NCBI GenBank assembly: GCA_021795135.1
Contig: JAJYPT010000028.1
Span: 1 to 13,402 of the forward strand
Origin: Actinomycetes bacterium
GTDB taxonomy: Bacteria; Actinomycetota; Acidimicrobiia; Acidimicrobiales; JAJYPT01
Length of the DNA stretch: 13,402 nucleotides
Direction of reading: 5' to 3'
A model generated the notes under the pieces. That model made no database searches. It saw only the letters and a program-made list of their open reading frames with translations, and was not told the origin of the DNA. Of the stretch, positions 12,946 to 13,402 are shown piece after piece. Position numbers and translations under genes: made by a program. Each line of letters begins with the position of its first letter. Position 1 is the first letter of the stretch.

Positions 12946-13402
12946 ATGCTAAAAGCAATTGAAATTGGCTTTATCACACTTATTGGACTTTCAGTTGGTT
13001 CTTTTGCCAATGTTGTTATATATCGCCTTCCCAAAGGTATTTCTCTTTTATCTCCACCGTCTGCTTGTCCCTCATGTAAGCACCACATTGGGATAGTAGA
13101 AAATATCCCAATTGTTTCTTGGATTGTTTTAAAAGGCCGCTGCAGGAGCTGCAAAAAGCCGATTTCTCCTCGTTATGTTGTCGTAGAGACCTTAGTGGCG
13201 GTATCTTTTTTGCTTTTGTTTTATCGCTTTGGGCTAAGTTATTTATTTTTTATTTTCTGTCTATTTTTTCTAGTCCTAATTATTATTAGTGCAATTGATC
13301 TAGAACATAAAATTGTTCCTAATAAAATTATCTATCCCACAATTTTTGTTACTATTCCTATCTTTATTGTTATTGCATTTTTGGATAAAACGACTTTGAA
13401 TT
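12946..13402 (+). CDS. pilD: Prepilin peptidase, A24 family (3' end outside window)
   Basis: Inner-membrane aspartic protease that removes prepilin leaders at the Gly|Phe site and usually N-methylates the new N-terminus. The frame is open from ATG 12946 to the right edge (152 codons). AAAGAGG at 12934-12940 lies five bases before the ATG. Visible order: first TM segment IGFITLIGLSVGSFANVVIYRLP (about 7-29), the cytoplasmic loop with the zinc-binding cysteine pairs C41/C44 (CPSC) and C66/C69 (CRSC), the motif SPRYVVVETL, further TM segments, then the first catalytic Asp D118 in AIDLEHKIVPNK. The second Asp (GxGD) would lie past the window edge. It follows the pilin gene by 75 bp and is its obvious processing enzyme. 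Confidence 0.93.
   Translation, partial: MLKAIEIGFITLIGLSVGSFANVVIYRLPKGISLLSPPSACPSCKHHIGIVENIPIVSWIVLKGRCRSCKKPISPRYVVVETLVAVSFLLLFYRFGLSYLFFIFCLFFLVLIIISAIDLEHKIVPNKIIYPTIFVTIPIFIVIAFLDKTTLN

Noticed and set aside
12933..13154. Minus-strand 73-codon frame at the right end
   Set aside because: Antisense to the prepilin peptidase, whose zinc cysteines and catalytic Asp are clear on the plus strand.
1..13402. CRISPR, transposon, phage or integrative element
   Set aside because: No regularly spaced repeats, transposase or integrase motifs, or tRNA-att structure were seen; base composition looks even across the window.

Overview
The window is AT-rich throughout (clearly below 40% G+C by eye), densely coded, and has short intergenic gaps and good Shine-Dalgarno sites. 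It carries ten complete genes and partial genes at both ends. The gene styles suggest a streamlined, low-G+C actinobacterium of an aquatic type: an actinobacterial-looking M20 peptidase, a Gram-positive-style type IV pilin with its own A24 prepilin peptidase, and an hldE/GT9 heptose module with no other LPS genes visible. This placement is an inference from protein style, not proven by a marker gene. No rRNA, tRNA, transposase, integrase or CRISPR array was seen.

Layout. Positions 1-3551 (+) hold the 3' part of an M20 metallopeptidase, a strong hairpin terminator, a 475-bp non-coding gap, then a two-gene unit of an Old Yellow Enzyme (YqjM/NamA class) and a dienelactone-hydrolase-family protein. 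A convergent DUF488/YeaO-like gene (-) and a divergent 12-TM MFS transporter (+) follow.

Positions 5507-9132 (+) form a tightly coupled four-gene sugar operon: a 111-aa conserved protein of unknown function, a GT4-like glycosyltransferase, a bifunctional heptose kinase/adenylyltransferase (HldE), and a GT2-like glycosyltransferase. The junctions are TTG/TGA or a short gap, ATG/TGA, and TAG-A-TTG. Convergent with it, overlapping by 9 nt, is a minus-strand pair of a GT9 (heptosyltransferase-family) gene and an aldose-1-epimerase-like gene. Together they look like a module that activates a heptose as an ADP-sugar and builds a heptose-containing surface glycan. The gmhA, gmhB and hldD steps are not in this window.

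From 11273 (+) there is a beta-hydroxyacid dehydrogenase, then a 203-bp gap with a potentially folded leader, a type IV prepilin, a strong intergenic hairpin, and the 5' part of the prepilin peptidase that would process that pilin. The most interesting unexplained items are the 111-aa protein that heads the heptose operon, the three-helix leader fold before the pilin, and a 20-bp-phased direct repeat between the epimerase and dehydrogenase genes.
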